The notes under the pieces were generated by a model. It ran no database searches. It saw only the letters and a program-made list of their open reading frames with translations, and was not told the origin of the DNA. From Cymbidium sinense (Eukaryota; Streptophyta; Magnoliopsida; Asparagales; Orchidaceae), in NCBI GenBank assembly GCA_021442155.1, contig CM038214.1, forward strand, positions 311,457,001 through 311,521,000: a DNA stretch of 64,000 bases. Direction: 5' to 3'. Position numbers and translations under genes: made by a program. Each line of letters begins with the position of its first letter. Within the stretch, counting starts at the first letter, position 1. This document shows, piece after piece, positions 36,691 to 48,720 of the stretch.

Positions 36691-37417
36691 CCTAAACCCT
36701 AAACCCTAAATCCTAAACCCTAATCCCTAAACCCTAAATCCTAAACCCTAAACCCTAAACCCTAAACCCTAAACCATAAAACTAATCCTAAAGCTTAAAC
36801 CCTAAACCAATAACCTTAAACCCTAAACCCTAAACCCTAAATCCTAAAAAACCTTAAAACATAAACCATAAACCCCAAACCCAAAACCCTAAAAAGCTAA
36901 AAACCTAAACCTAAACTAAATAAAACCTAAAAATAAAATAAATAAATAAACCTAAACTAAAATAAAATATATAAATAATATAAAATAAAAAAGAAACTAA
37001 AATCGATAAACTAAACTAAATTAAAAAATATACCTAAATAAAATAAAATAAAATAAACTAAAATAAATAAAAAATAAACTAAATAAATTAAATAAACCTA
37101 AACCGATACCTAAATCTACCGGTTTACTTAATTAAAAAAATAACTCTAAATTCTAAACACTAAACCCTAAACCCTAAACCCAAAATCTTGAACCCTGACT
37201 ACAAAAACCCTAAACCAACCCAAACTCAACCCAAACCTAAACCTAAACTAAACCTTAATTGTAAACCCAAAACCCTAAAAGCATAAACTCTAAAACCTTA
37301 AACCCTAAATCCTAAACCCCAAACCCTAAATCAAAATATAAAGTAACTAAATAAATTAAAACAAATAAACTTAAACCCTAAAAACTAATAAACCTAAACC
37401 TAAATCTTAACCATAAG
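36691..37417 (+). repeat. Telomere-like array
   Basis: Near-canonical CCCTAAA at 36691-36900, decaying to A-rich units, then a boundary motif at 37115 and a new canonical block to 37350. A short AAATAAATTAAAAC tract precedes the GRP7-like fragment. Confidence 0.93.
37115..37140 (+). repeat. Higher-order boundary motif
   Basis: TCTACCGGTTTACTTAATTA plus an A run, followed by CTCTAAATTC and CCCTAAACCC units. Confidence 0.75.
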
Positions 37418-37675
37418 AATGGGCAGAACCTTGACGGTAGGAACATCATCGTCAACTAAGCTCAGTCTAAATCTGGGGGAAGAGGCAAAGGCAGAGGCGG
37501 CAGTTATCACAGCGGTGGTGGAGGAATTGGAGGTGCTAGTGGATATAATGGTGGTGGTTATGGAGGCGGGAGAAGTGATGGAGGTTACAACCATGGTGGT
37601 GGCGGAGGGATAGAGCGAGAATATGATGGTGGATTACGCTACTCGAGAGGCTTGGGTGGTTCTGATGGAAACTAG
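37418..37675 (+). pseudogene. GRP7/GRP8-type glycine-rich RNA-binding protein, 3' fragment 2
   Basis: The best preserved of the captured fragments: 86 codons with one internal stop. The frame reads NGQNLDGRNIIVN, a TAA in place of the expected Glu codon, AQSKSGGRGKGRGG, then a Gly/Tyr-rich tail with YNGGGYGGGRSDGGYN and the end GLGGSDGN-TAG at 37673. The first part is the last strand of the RRM of class GRP7/GRP8; the rest is its glycine-rich RNA-binding tail. The RRM's RNP motifs are absent because the fragment starts at the codon NG. Telomere-like repeats flank it on both sides. An overlapping 64-codon ATG frame is an out-of-frame shadow. Confidence 0.88.
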
Positions 37676-37868
37676 AGATTCCAATCTACTGCTTATGGAA
37701 CTCTGTCTTTCTGATAGAGGCGTTCACAGTTATCTAGGGTTTTGATTTGCTCTACATGTGCTTTTTGTTTGTCATATGCCTTAGAAACTTTGGTGTGTTA
37801 CTTGGTTGATGAAATCGAAAAGAAGAAATATTGAATCTGAATATTTTTTATGTCAAAAAAAAGAAAAT
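37676..37868 (+). pseudogene. 3' UTR of GRP7-like fragment 2
   Basis: Shares landmarks with the other two copies, including AATCTACTGCTTATGGAAC at about 37683, TTGATTTGCTCTA, and TTACTTGGTTGATGAAATCG. It ends in AAAAAAAAGAAAA, possibly the relic of a poly(A) tail. Confidence 0.8.
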
Positions 37869-38854
37869 TAAAAACCCTAAACCCTAAACTAAAACATGAA
37901 CCCTAAACCTAAAACCTAAACCCTAAACCCTAAAAATCCTAAACCCTAAACTCTAAACCCTAAACCCTAAACCCTAAACCTTAAACTCTAAAACTCTAAG
38001 CTTTAAACCCTAAACCCTAAAACCTAAACCCTAAACCCTAAACCCGTAGTCCAAAAAATAACCCTAAACCCTAAACCCCAAACCCTAAAACCTAAATCCT
38101 AAACTAAACCTAAACTAAAAACCCAAAACCCAAAACACTAAAAAGCTAAATACCTCAACCTAAACTAAATAAAACCTAAAAATAAAATAAGTAAAAAAAA
38201 TCTAAACTAAAATAAAATAAAAACATAAACTAAACTCTAAACCAAAATAAAATAAAAAAATAAAACTAATAAATTAAAATAAATAAAAAACTAAACTAAA
38301 TAAAACCTAAAATAAATAAAACTAATCCTAAAATAAAAATAAAATAAACCTAAAAATAACAAAACTAAATAAAACCTAAAAACAATCAACCAAAAAAAAA
38401 CTTAAAATAAATAAAAATTAAACCTAAACCCTAAACTAAAATAACCTAAGCCTAAAATAAAAAAAAATAATCCTAAACCTAAAAAAAATAAACTAAACTA
38501 AAAAAAATAAAACCTAAACCTAAAAAACTAAACCTAAACCTAAATTAAATAAAATAAAATAAACTAAAATAAACCTAACGAACTAAAACAAAATCTAAAA
38601 TAAAATTAAAATAAAACCTAAAACCTAACTAAAAATTTAAAATAAAGCTAAACCTAAAAAAATAAAAATAAAGAAAAAACTTATATAATAAAACAAAATA
38701 AACATTAACTAAAAAAATAAAATAAACCTAAAACTAAAATAAAAACTAAACTAAAATTAATAACCAAAATAAATAAATTAAACTAAGTAAAATAAAAATA
38801 AACCTAAATCAAAATAAAAAAATAAATAAATAAATATAAAAAAATAAATAAACC

Positions 38855-38878
38855 CAAACTCGTTTGCTTAATTTAAAA
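38855..38878 (+). repeat. Diverged higher-order boundary motif
   Basis: ACTCGTTTGCTTAATTTAAA, the same 3' half as the other copies, preceding a C-richer block. Confidence 0.55.
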
Positions 38879-38919
38879 TGAACAAATATAAAAATAAAAT
38901 AAAAACAAATGTGACCTAA

Positions 38920-39150
38920 ACAAACACTAATCCCAACTCTAATCAACCTCCTAAACCTGGCCACAACCCTAAACCATAACTAACTAGGCCCTAAACCTAA
39001 ACCTAAACACACCCTAAACAGATCTGAGCCTGAGCCTAAACACAATCCTAAATCCTAAACTACAAACCCTAAACTTAAATCTGCTGACCCTAAACCAAAA
39101 AAACCCAACTTAAATCAACCCAAACCTTAAACTAAACCCTAAACCAAAAG
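38920..39150 (+). repeat. GC-richer patch after boundary motif
   Basis: Contains CCTGGCCAC, CTAGGCCC and GATCTGAGCCTGAGCC among decayed CCTAAA units. It occupies the same place relative to a boundary motif as the island at 10085-10400. Confidence 0.5.
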
Positions 39151-39891
39151 GCCAGACAAAGAAAAACTTAAAAAAAATAAAATAAATAAAATATCTAAAC
39201 CAAAATAAAATAAAAATAAAAAAAAAATAAAACATAAACTAAACTCTCATAAACAAATAAATAAAATAAAATAAAATAAAACTAAAATATAATGAAATAA
39301 ATTAAAACCTAAACTAAACCAAAAAAATAAAAAACATAAATAAAATAAAAACTAAACCTAAAATAAAAAAATAAACCTAAATTTTAAAAAAACCTTTAAT
39401 AAAATAAAATAAAAACCTAAACTTAAATAGTAAACTTAAAAATAAATTTTAAAAATAAAAAAAAATTAAACCTAAACCCTAAACTAAAAATGACCTAAAC
39501 CTAAAATAAAAATAAAAAAAAACCTAAACCTAAACTAAAATAAATAAAACTTAAACATTATCTTAAAATAAACTAAGCCTAAACCTGAAAGTAAACTAAA
39601 TAAAATAAAATAAGCTGAAAATAATCCTAAACCTAAACTAAAAAAATGAAATCTAAAAATAAACTTAAAATAAAAACCTAAAACCTAAACCTAAAAAATA
39701 AAATAAAAACCTAAACCTAAACTAAAATAGAAAATAAAACTTAAACCTAAAAAAATAAAATAAAATAAACTAAACTAAAAATAAATCTAAAATAAAAACT
39801 AAAATAAATAAACCTAAACCTACTAGTTACTAAAATAAATAAAAAATCTAAACTAAAATAAATAAACCTAAAATAAATAAACCTAAACCTA

Positions 39892-40088
39892 AATCTACTG
39901 CTTATGGAACGGTGTCTTTATAGTAGAGACGATTCTAGTTATCTTAGGTTTTTTATTTACTTTATGTGTACTCATTTTTTATCTATATCATCGCTTGTGT
40001 CTTAGAAAACTTAGCGTGTTACTTGGTTGATGAAATCAAAAAGAAGAAATATTGAATCTGAATATTTTTTAGGTTAAAAAAAAGAAAA
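39892..40088 (+). pseudogene. GRP7-like 3' UTR fragment 3
   Basis: Starts at AATCTACTGCTTATGGAAC, identical in position to the 3' UTR of fragment 2, and runs to AAAAAAAAGAAAACC. The coding tail is absent, so this copy was cut again or derives from a shorter unit. Telomere-like DNA flanks it directly. Confidence 0.8.
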
Positions 40089-40200
40089 CCAAAAATCCTA
40101 AACTCTAAACTAAAACTTGAACCAGAGACCTAAAACGTAAACCCTAAACCCTTAAAACCCTAAATCCTAAACCTTAAACCCTCAAAACCCTAAACCATAA

Positions 40201-40249
40201 AGCCTAAAGCCTAAAGCCTAAAGCCTAAAGCCTAAAGCCTAAAGCCTAA
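40201..40249 (+). repeat. (GCCTAAA)7 variant run
   Basis: Seven consecutive perfect AGCCTAA heptamers, a variant otherwise scattered singly. This is a fresh local expansion in an otherwise diverged array. Confidence 0.95.
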
Positions 40250-40960
40250 ACCCTAAACCCTAAAAACCAAAAAACCTAAACCTAACCAATGATAAAAATA
40301 AAAATAAAATAAAATAAAATAAAATAAACCTAAAAAATAAAAATATAAATAAACTAAAATAAAATAAATAAAACCTATACTAAACTAAAAAAATAAAATA
40401 AACCTAAAAATAAAAACGTAAATAGAATAAAAACTAAACATAAAAAAATAAAATTAAAAACCTAAATTAAAATAAAATAAAACTAAATAAAACCTAAACC
40501 TAAAATTAAACCAAAATAAATAAAAATAAAACCTAATCCCTTAAAAGAAAACCTAAATCTAAAGAAAATAAAATAAATAAAATAAACCTAAACCTAAAAA
40601 ATAAACTAAACTAATAAAAAAACCAAACTAAACCATACTAAATAAAATAAAATAAACTAAAAAATAAAACCTAAAAATAAACCTAAAATAAAACTCTAAA
40701 ACCTAAAAAAAATAAAAATAAAAACCTAAAAAAAAAAAAAAACTAAACCTATAAAATAAAATAAAAATAAAACTCAACTAAAAAATAAACTTTAACCAAA
40801 ACCTGAACCTAAAAAAATAAACTAAAATAAAAAAATGTAAACTAAATTAAATAAACCAAAAATAAATAAACTAAACTAAATAAAAATAAAAAGAAAACCT
40901 AAATAAAAATTAAAATTAAAATAAACTCAAATAACTAAAAAATAAACTAATTAAACCTAA

Positions 40961-40993
40961 ATTTATCGCTTTACTTAATTTGAAAGAAAAAAA
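40961..40993 (+). repeat. Higher-order boundary motif
   Basis: TTTATCGCTTTACTTAATTT followed by GAAAG and an A run, then CCCTAACCCC. It is diverged in the first third and conserved after. Confidence 0.7.
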
Positions 40994-41379
40994 AACCCTA
41001 ACCCCTTAACCCTAAATTGTAAACCCTAAATCCTAAACCTTAAACCCTAAACCCTAAACCCTAAAACCATAAACCCTAAATCCTAAAACCATAAATCCCA
41101 AACTCTAAAACATACAACCTTAAACCCTAAACACTAAACCCCAAACCCTACCACTAGCCTAAATCTAAACCCTAAAATAACCTTAAACCCTAAAACCATA
41201 CCCTAAACTAACCCTAAACCCTAACCTAAAAAACCCTAAACCTTGAGAAAAAATCACATTAGGAGTAGATCTAAAGAATGACATAATCTTAACATAGTTA
41301 TGATAGCTAAAGAAAATGTCTTCAAGAGACTTTCCCTTGATTATTAGAGATTTGAATACCCTAAACCCTAACCCTAAAT

Positions 41380-42860
41380 CTTATTATATTACCATATATT
41401 ATAGTATAATGTAGCATCATATATTTGACCATGTAGTGATGTGTTTTTTGAGGTTATAAGATGTTTTGAAATGTTTTGGTATATTATGGTATTGTGCCCT
41501 ATAGTCTATAATGATATAAATCATAAAATTATTGACTTAATAAATTAGATGATAAAATTTGTTAAATTTGAAGTGTGAATTATGTTGTAGTACCAAAGGT
41601 GTGCTACGCCACTTGTAGTCTAAAAAGAAATATTTTAAGCTCAAAATAAATATTATATGTTGTAGCATAGTATAGGATCATATATCATAATATATTATTT
41701 TGCATATTTTAAATTCTTTTAGTATTTTATAATCATGCTGTCTAGCCTACACTAGCATTAATTATAAGAATGTTGATTTAGACTTTAAAATGGTAGAATT
41801 TTACCAAATTCATAATATGTAGAGCATGGCATCATAATATATTATTTCAATTTAAAATATGTAAGTGAAATGATTAAAATATATATTTTTTTATTATTTA
41901 GACTAATTTTATGATTTTTTATCTTAAGCATTCCCTTATGATGTGATATGCAATATAATATAATATAATATGTTATAGTGTATTATAACATAGGATTCCA
42001 TAACATAGTGTAGCGTCATGCATTATAAAATATTATTATGTATTATTACTTGTTGTTTAGCATATTTTAGTTTCTTATAGTATGATATAGTAGAGTTTGT
42101 ACTAGTATAATTCATAAAAATACTGATTTATAGGCTGAGATGATGAAATTTGGCCAAATTTAAGGTAAGCTTTAGGGAACATCATTGGGGGTGTGCTATA
42201 ATGTGTCATTTAATCAAAAGAATGGAATTTTGCATGTAAAATAAATGTTCATTTTTCAACCAAATTTTATAATTTTTTTCTTAAAGTGATTCATTTTAAG
42301 GTGTAATGTAAGATAATATATTATATGAAAAGATATTAAAATTTAATATACATAACAATATAACTTAACATATATATGAATGTGGTGTTCTTAAATGTTA
42401 TTGTACATTTTAGTGTGTTTTACTTTTATTATAATATATTTGGTCAAAACATACAAAAGTATTAATTTGAAGGTTGACATGAAAGAATTTGGCCAAATTC
42501 ATGGCACACACTAAGAAGTAACACCAAAATTATGCTATTTCGTACCATTTCTAATAGAAAAATAATAATTTTACATCCAAAATGAACATTATTCATATTT
42601 TGAGAAAATTTTATTATTTTTTCCTTTTAAGTGAAACTAATGAGGTGTAATGTTAGACAATATATTATATTATAACAAATTATAATATAACAACATATAT
42701 TAAAATATAATATAGTGTGTTAATTTACTCTATAATATGTTTAGCATGATATTATATAGTTAGTTTGAGCTTGCACCATCACAAATCATAAAATGTTGAT
42801 TACAATGTTAAGTGATGTAATTTGAATGAATACATTGTTAAGCTTTTGGTTGAAGCATTA
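41380..42860. repeat. AT-rich tandem repeat, about 350 bp, copy 2
   Basis: Matches 23040-24540. The TTTGGCCAAATT word recurs near 42147 and 42490, with degenerate forms near 41555 and 41795. Confidence 0.7.
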
Positions 42861-45189
42861 AAGGTGTGCATAAGAGAAGAAATAAGATTTGATGAGAATT
42901 CCATGTCAAGGAAATGGAGGGAGATCCACTAAGGGATCACACATGCATTGGACATAAGATGTGAGGGGACTAAGTCGAGGGCATAAAAGAGGAAAATTTG
43001 TTGGGGATAAGGTTTGAATTTAATTTGATTATATGATTTGTGGAAAGAAGATCCACTGGGGATAAGAATCTATATTCCACCAAGGATTAAGAGCGAATCA
43101 ACTTTAATTTGTTTTGTTTTAATTGATGTAGAGGCATATCTGCTAGAGATATGGGCTTGAGTCCACTGGGGATCAGGTATATGAGTTTGTTTTCATAGAT
43201 TTATTTGGGGCTATATCTACTAGAAATAAGAGTTTGGTTGGATTTCTTTGATTTAGACTCTATTGGGGGAGTTGGTATAATTGTTATCTACTTCGGAGGT
43301 TGGTTTTGAATTTGATTTGTTTGGTTGACTTATTTATATATGATTTGGAACTCCACTAGGAGAAGTGTGTGAATTTACTCCATTAGAAAAAAATTAGATT
43401 CAGTTTAATTTAATTTGAGTTAATGTATGGATCCTGTAATTTTGCAATGGACCCACTGATAATGGGTTATATTAGCCTTGACCTAACTCAGGTTTACAAA
43501 TCCAAAGGGATAGCCTATCGGCTGTGGGGTAGAGCTAGATAACCTAAGGGGTCGCCTTTCGGTGTGCAATGGTTGTGCTAAGAAGAAGGCGTAGCAGACT
43601 TACATCTTCTGAAGTGAAGAACAATAGTTGGGGTGACCTGTTAGATGCACAACAAATTGAACCTAACCTAGGGCGACTACTGAGTGAATGCCGCTGGGCA
43701 CTTATGTCAACTAAAAAGTAGTCAGGATTAATTTTATCTTAATTTCATGTGATTTAATATGGTTTTATTTTATTTTGAATTGATGACATATCCACTGGGG
43801 ATGTGAGCTCGATCAAATTTGATAGATTTAATTTATGGACCATGTCGGTGTGCGATGGACCCACTAAGAAGGGGCGATATCGGACTTGCACTATCTCAGA
43901 TTTACAAATCCAAAGGGATCATTTACTAGCTATGGGGGTAGAGCTATCCAACCTAAGGGGTTGCCTTTCAGTGTGCAACGGCTATGCTAGGAAGAAGGTG
44001 TAGCAAACATACATCTTCTAAAGTAGGGAACAATCGCTGGGGTGACCTATTGGAAGCATAATAAATCAAACTCGACTTAGGGGTGACTACTAAGCGAATG
44101 TTGCAGGGGACTTATATCAACTCAAGAGTAGCCAGGTGTTTCCTATAAGGAGTTTTGCTGACACTGCCCTGAAGATAGGATGTCTGCTTGGGAAAAAGTA
44201 CCACTAGGTGTGTCTAAATGGAAGGGGAACTATCTAATCCAATTGTAACCCAGGTAGTGTCTAAATGGGGTCGCAAAGGATGTGATCCAAATATAGTGCC
44301 CAAAGGGGAGGTGCTATTATGGGCATTATCCTGAGCCATGAAAAAGAAATCCTATAGGTGTACGGTGGCCAACTTAAGGAGAAAGCATAGTAGACTTACA
44401 TTTACCATGAGTGGCATATCCTAAGGTGCGAGAACTGACCAACCTAAGGTGTATCCGTCAGCATAGTTAGAACCAACCAACCTAAGGTGCCTATCAGTCT
44501 GCAATGATCAATATGAAAAGAAAGCATTTAGGCTTACAACTTTTCAAGCTAAACTGATCATTGAGATAGTCTATCATCGGTGAGACAGATATAATTTGAC
44601 CTAGAGCGACAATTAAGTGGGGACCCCTGAGGAAGGACTGGACCTAGACTTTAAGTAGTCAAGATGGAAGGAGCCGCTAAGGCACTTATCCTAAACCTCA
44701 AATATACTTGACCCCGTCAGTGCACGAAGGCTAATCCAAGAAGAAAGCGTAGCAGGCTTAATCCTCTTAAACGAACCCAACATGAGGTAGCTTACGGCCA
44801 TGCGGTAAGGCTACAAACTAACAAGGCACTTTCGTGTAGTGGCCAAGTAAGGAAGGAAAGCATAGTAGGAATACATCCTCCAAAGAAAGAAGACCACTGG
44901 GGTGACACACTAGTAGATTAGCTAGTCAGTCTGACCTAGAGCAGCTAATGAGTGAGTGCCATTAGGGGCTTTATCTCAACTCATAGCAGCCCGAGATAAA
45001 AGATATGTATTTTTTATGTGTTTTTGTGTAGTTTGTGTTTGTGTTGTGTCAATGAAGGATAAGACGTCGCTCAGGTTCCTTACACCTACCCTAAACACAT
45101 CATGGAAGATTCACAAACAAGAATACTTTCAACATGGAAAAGATTGAATTCGTAATGGAATTTTAAATTGATGATAATTTTTTTTTAAA
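42861..45189 (-). repeat. Gypsy 3' untranslated region with tandem repeats, copy 2
   Basis: Counterpart of 24541-27119, shorter by internal losses. The ~410-base unit is seen at about 43427 and 43838; the third unit is largely deleted near 44215. The AAAGCATAG core recurs near 44385, 44520, 44745 and 44860. Confidence 0.7.
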
Positions 45190-46409
45190 CATGATTTATA
45201 ATATTTTTAAGTAGAGCCCGTTGATTGGATGCATTGGGCCCTCTCCCTGATGATTAGTAAGCTGATAAGATCCTCCTTGGTAGGCCATCTCTATGGCATA
45301 AGGGCCTTCCCATGTGGGTTCAAACTTGCATCCCATCTTATGATAAGTAATAATCGATCTCCTTAGAACTAAAATAAGCTCTGTTACTTAAAAAGCTATT
45401 GAACATAACAACTTATTATGAGCTTGAATCATTTTATCTTTGTACAACTTGTGGTTTTGGCATGCTCATAGGTGTCTCTCCTCCAAACCTTCAAACTCTT
45501 CTAACCACAACTTGACATTCTGCCCTATTGTGATCTTTCTACCCACAACTATCTTTAGTGATGGGAGTTGGACTTCTAATGGTAGATCAGGTTCGGATGC
45601 ATACACTAAGGAAAAAAGGAGTAGGTTGAGTTGGAGTTCTATATGTGGTGCTTTAGACCCACAAGGCTTCAACTAACTACTCATGCCATTATTGCTTGTT
45701 GTTGTCGAGTATCTTGTTTAGTATTTAGATGAGTGTTTTGTTGAAGGCTTTTGCTAAGACATTTTCCCTTGGGCAGTTGATGGTAGAATGTCTTTAATCT
45801 ATGCTGTGTCTCTAGGCAAAGTTGTTGATCTCAGTGTTTTATCAGATATAATTTATTGAGGCACTCTGAACCTATATACAATATAATTTCTAAAAAACTA
45901 GAGCACATGCTAAGCTGTGACCTCTCTATCCAGAATTTCCTTCACCCATTTCAAAAAATAATCAGTAGCAGCTAAGATAAACTGATGACCCTTGGAAGAA
46001 GGAGAATCAATCAGACCCATAATGTCATTACCCCAACACTCGAATGGCCATGAGGCCAATGTAGGATGTAGAATGTTGGGTGATTGGTGTAGGACCACAC
46101 CATGTATTTGACATTGGTGGCATCGCCTAATCGTATCCATGCAATCTTTGATCATCGATGACCAGTAGTATCCAAATCTCTTGATCTTGGCTTTCATCTT
46201 TGGAACAGATTGGTTGGCTCCACATAATCTTGAGAGTACCTCATCATGATCTTATGGGCTTCATGTTTGTCTAAATAACGTAACCACATATGATCAAAAG
46301 ACTGTTGGTATAAGACACCATCCACAAGGGCGTAGGAAAGCAATCTCTGCTTCATCTGATAGGCTTGAGACTTCACTTGATTTAGTTTGTCTTTATTTAG
46401 GTAATCCAT
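45190..46409 (-). pseudogene. gypsy integrase, degenerate (copy 2)
   Basis: Best-preserved integrase in the window. Two overlapping open stretches (46194-46409 and 45910-46197) cover the N-terminal part. The first has VDGVLYQQSFDHMWLRYLD. The second has IKRFGYYWSSMIKDCMDTI, RRCHQCQIHG (the C-x2-C of the HHCC zinc site), HPTLASWPFECWGNDIMG (first catalytic Asp) and QFILAATDYFLKWV (second Asp). The third acidic residue and the C-terminal EPTWEGP-type segment lie in broken frame at 45200-45900. Frameshift at about 46194. It would have inserted element cDNA; it is now dead. Confidence 0.87.
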
Positions 46410-47072
46410 GAATGGTTTCCTCCAATATAACTCCTCATCCTTCTTGGCAATGGCATCCTCCCCTTAAAGAGAGTACTTTTTGATGAGTTCAATATCAATA
46501 AGGAATAAGACTTGTCTATTTTAGATCTTTATTGATATAGACTCATCTTTCGGACATGTTAACTCTTTGGCAAGCTTGGCTAAAGCATACACTATGGCAT
46601 TCTCTCCTCGAAGAATCTTATAAATGGTAACCTTTGAAATTTTGGCCAACAACTCCATCATGTACTTATGGTAGTGATGGAGCTTGGGCTTTATAACCTT
46701 ATAGGACCCAACAGTTTGCTTGATAACTAGCTAAGAATCCTCAAAGATGTTGAGGTTCTGGATGTTTAGAGTAATGGCTAACTCCGAATTGACAATCAGA
46801 CCCTCATATTTAGCTTCATTGTTAGTGAAAGGATTGGTCAGATGATATGAGAATCTCATCACATTATGATTTGGAGTTAAGAGAACTATTTCTACCCCTA
46901 CCTTTCTTGGAGTAGTAGATTGTGGTTCTTCTGCTCTTTGTGAGGAAGCCACACCATCAAAGTACATCTCCCAATGGTGACTGCTAGTATCCCTTATGTT
47001 CATGATTTGTTCATCCGGGAGATCATCACTAGCGGAGTCGTGAGAAGTGGGTGTCTTTGCTAAGAAATTCAC
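46410..47072 (-). pseudogene. gypsy second RNase H, degenerate (copy 2)
   Basis: A 113-codon open stretch (46731-47072) with HHWEMYFDGVASSQ (first Asp), an Ala/Gly-type strand VGVEIVLLTPNH, TNNEAKYEGLIVNSELA (catalytic Glu) and LNIFEDS (Asp). It lies downstream of a first RNase H piece at 47312-47593. A tandem pair of RNase H domains is the mark of Tat-lineage Ty3/gypsy elements. The left part to 46410 is the stop-containing linker to integrase. Confidence 0.82.
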
Positions 47073-47640
47073 TAGTGCTTATATTTTCAAGGCACGGAGG
47101 GGTACAAAGGTAATGTCAAATTGTGAGAGGATCATAGACCATCGTGCCAATCGTCCAGATAGCATCAGCCGTGTCATGAGATACTGTAGTGGATTGATCC
47201 TAGAGATTAAGTTCACCTTATGAGGAAGCATATAGTGTTATAGCTTTTGGGATGCAAAGATTAAAGCTAGGCAATGCTTCTCGATGGGTGGATAATTAGC
47301 CTCAGTAGGGATTAGATGATGGCTAAGGTAGTAGAGTGCATTTTTCTTCCCTCTAACATTGCCTTGGGCAACAAAGCACCAAGGGAGTCATCTAATGCAA
47401 TAGTGTAAAGTATGAGCAGCTTTCCCGGGATAAGGGCTGCTAGAACCAGCGATGTCATCAGGAAATACTTGATATCTTTGAAGGAATGCTCACACTTGTC
47501 ATCCCACTTAAACTTGGCATCCTTTTTGACAAGTGTTGAGAATAGCTGACTTATTCCCGATAGGTTGGATATAAAGCATCTTAGATATGCCAACAGCCCT
47601 TGGAATGATCTGAGCTATGTTAAAATTTTAGGGGGTGGCA
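47073..47640 (-). pseudogene. gypsy RT thumb and first RNase H (copy 2)
   Basis: Open stretch 47312-47593 with AYLRCFISNLSG (RT thumb/connection), FKWDDKCEHSFKDIK, and PGKLLILYTIALDDSLGALL, the start of the gypsy RNase H. The rest to 47073 has stops. This is the part missing from copy 1 at about 29350. Confidence 0.8.
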
Positions 47641-48720
47641 TTTCTAATTTCACCTTGATCTTCTCTGGATCAATTTTGATTCCCTGGTGTTAGATAAGAA
47701 ACTCAAGGAATTTCCTTGAAGCTACTCCAAATGCAAACTTCAGGGGGTTCCTTTTGATGTTAAATTATATTAATAATTTGAAAACTACTCTTAAGTCAAA
47801 GAGATAGTCTTCCTTCTCTCTACTTTTTACCATGAGATCATCAACATAGCACTCGACTTGATGATGAATGAGTTTGTTGAAGATTCAAGTAATAGCCCGC
47901 TAGTATGTAGCACGAATATTTTTAAGGTTGATAGGCATGACCTTATAGCAATAGATTCTGATCGGGGTTCTAAAAGCAGTGTTTCTTTCCTCTTCAGGGG
48001 CCATCTTTATTTGGTTATATCTAGATGAGCCATCCTAAGAAAAGAGAAGCATGAGATGAGAGACAATGTCCACCATCATCTCCGGAATTGGTCATGAAAA
48101 TTCATCTTTTGGATATGCCTTATTTAAATCCCTTAAATTAACGCATATGTAAATTTGTCCATTCTTTTTCTTAACTAGGATGACATTGGCAAACCAGGCA
48201 GGGTATTTTTCTTCCCTGATGAAGCCAACATTGATCAATTTTTTGACTTCATAAATGGCCTATTGTTCTATGTCTAATCACATGCATCTAGGAGCTTGCT
48301 TGATAGGGTTAGCAGTAGGTACTATTACTAGTTTATGGATTGCAATGTCAAGTGTCAATCTAGGCATCTTTCCATAACTCTCTACAAAGGAGTCCTTAAA
48401 CATAGTCAATAGCCTAACTAAATCATTAGTTTCAATTTCATTCAATAAAGAACTGAAGTTTGTCAGGCGTGGATCTTCTTCAGTTCCTAAGTTGATTTCC
48501 TTGAGCTTGTTGATGGTTGACTTGATCTCTTCTTTGAACTCTAGTGGTGCATCATTGACTGTAAAATCATTTGGATCATCTGAAGTTTCTAAGCACAGCT
48601 CCTCATATGAGTTAATGTGATTTGAAAAAACCTATCAAATTTCAAATGATTGGTGATGACTAAGCGTAATCAATCATCGATTGGACCCATTGTACCGAAT
48701 CCTAGTCCTGGTCTTGATTG
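47641..48720 (-). pseudogene. gypsy RT core and pre-RT linker (copy 2)
   Basis: Minus-strand RT remnant with YVDD at 47837-47848, a PVKKKN-type stretch near 48160-48180, and the linker with NLGTEEDPR near 48470-48500. Several frameshifts. All three local copies keep the YVDD letters. Confidence 0.8.

Larger units (their letters stand above)
37869..39891 (+). repeat. Telomere-like array
   Basis: Canonical CCCTAAA block (37869-38150), long A-rich decayed tract (38160-38850), a weak boundary motif at 38855, a GC-richer patch (38920-39150), then A-rich units again, and a truncated boundary motif CCTACTAGTTACT at 39820. No gene is seen. Confidence 0.92.
40089..41242 (+). repeat. Telomere-like array
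   Basis: Canonical block, a homogenised variant run at 40201, A-rich decayed tract (40260-40955), boundary motif at 40961, then a canonical block up to the start of composite copy 2. Confidence 0.93.
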
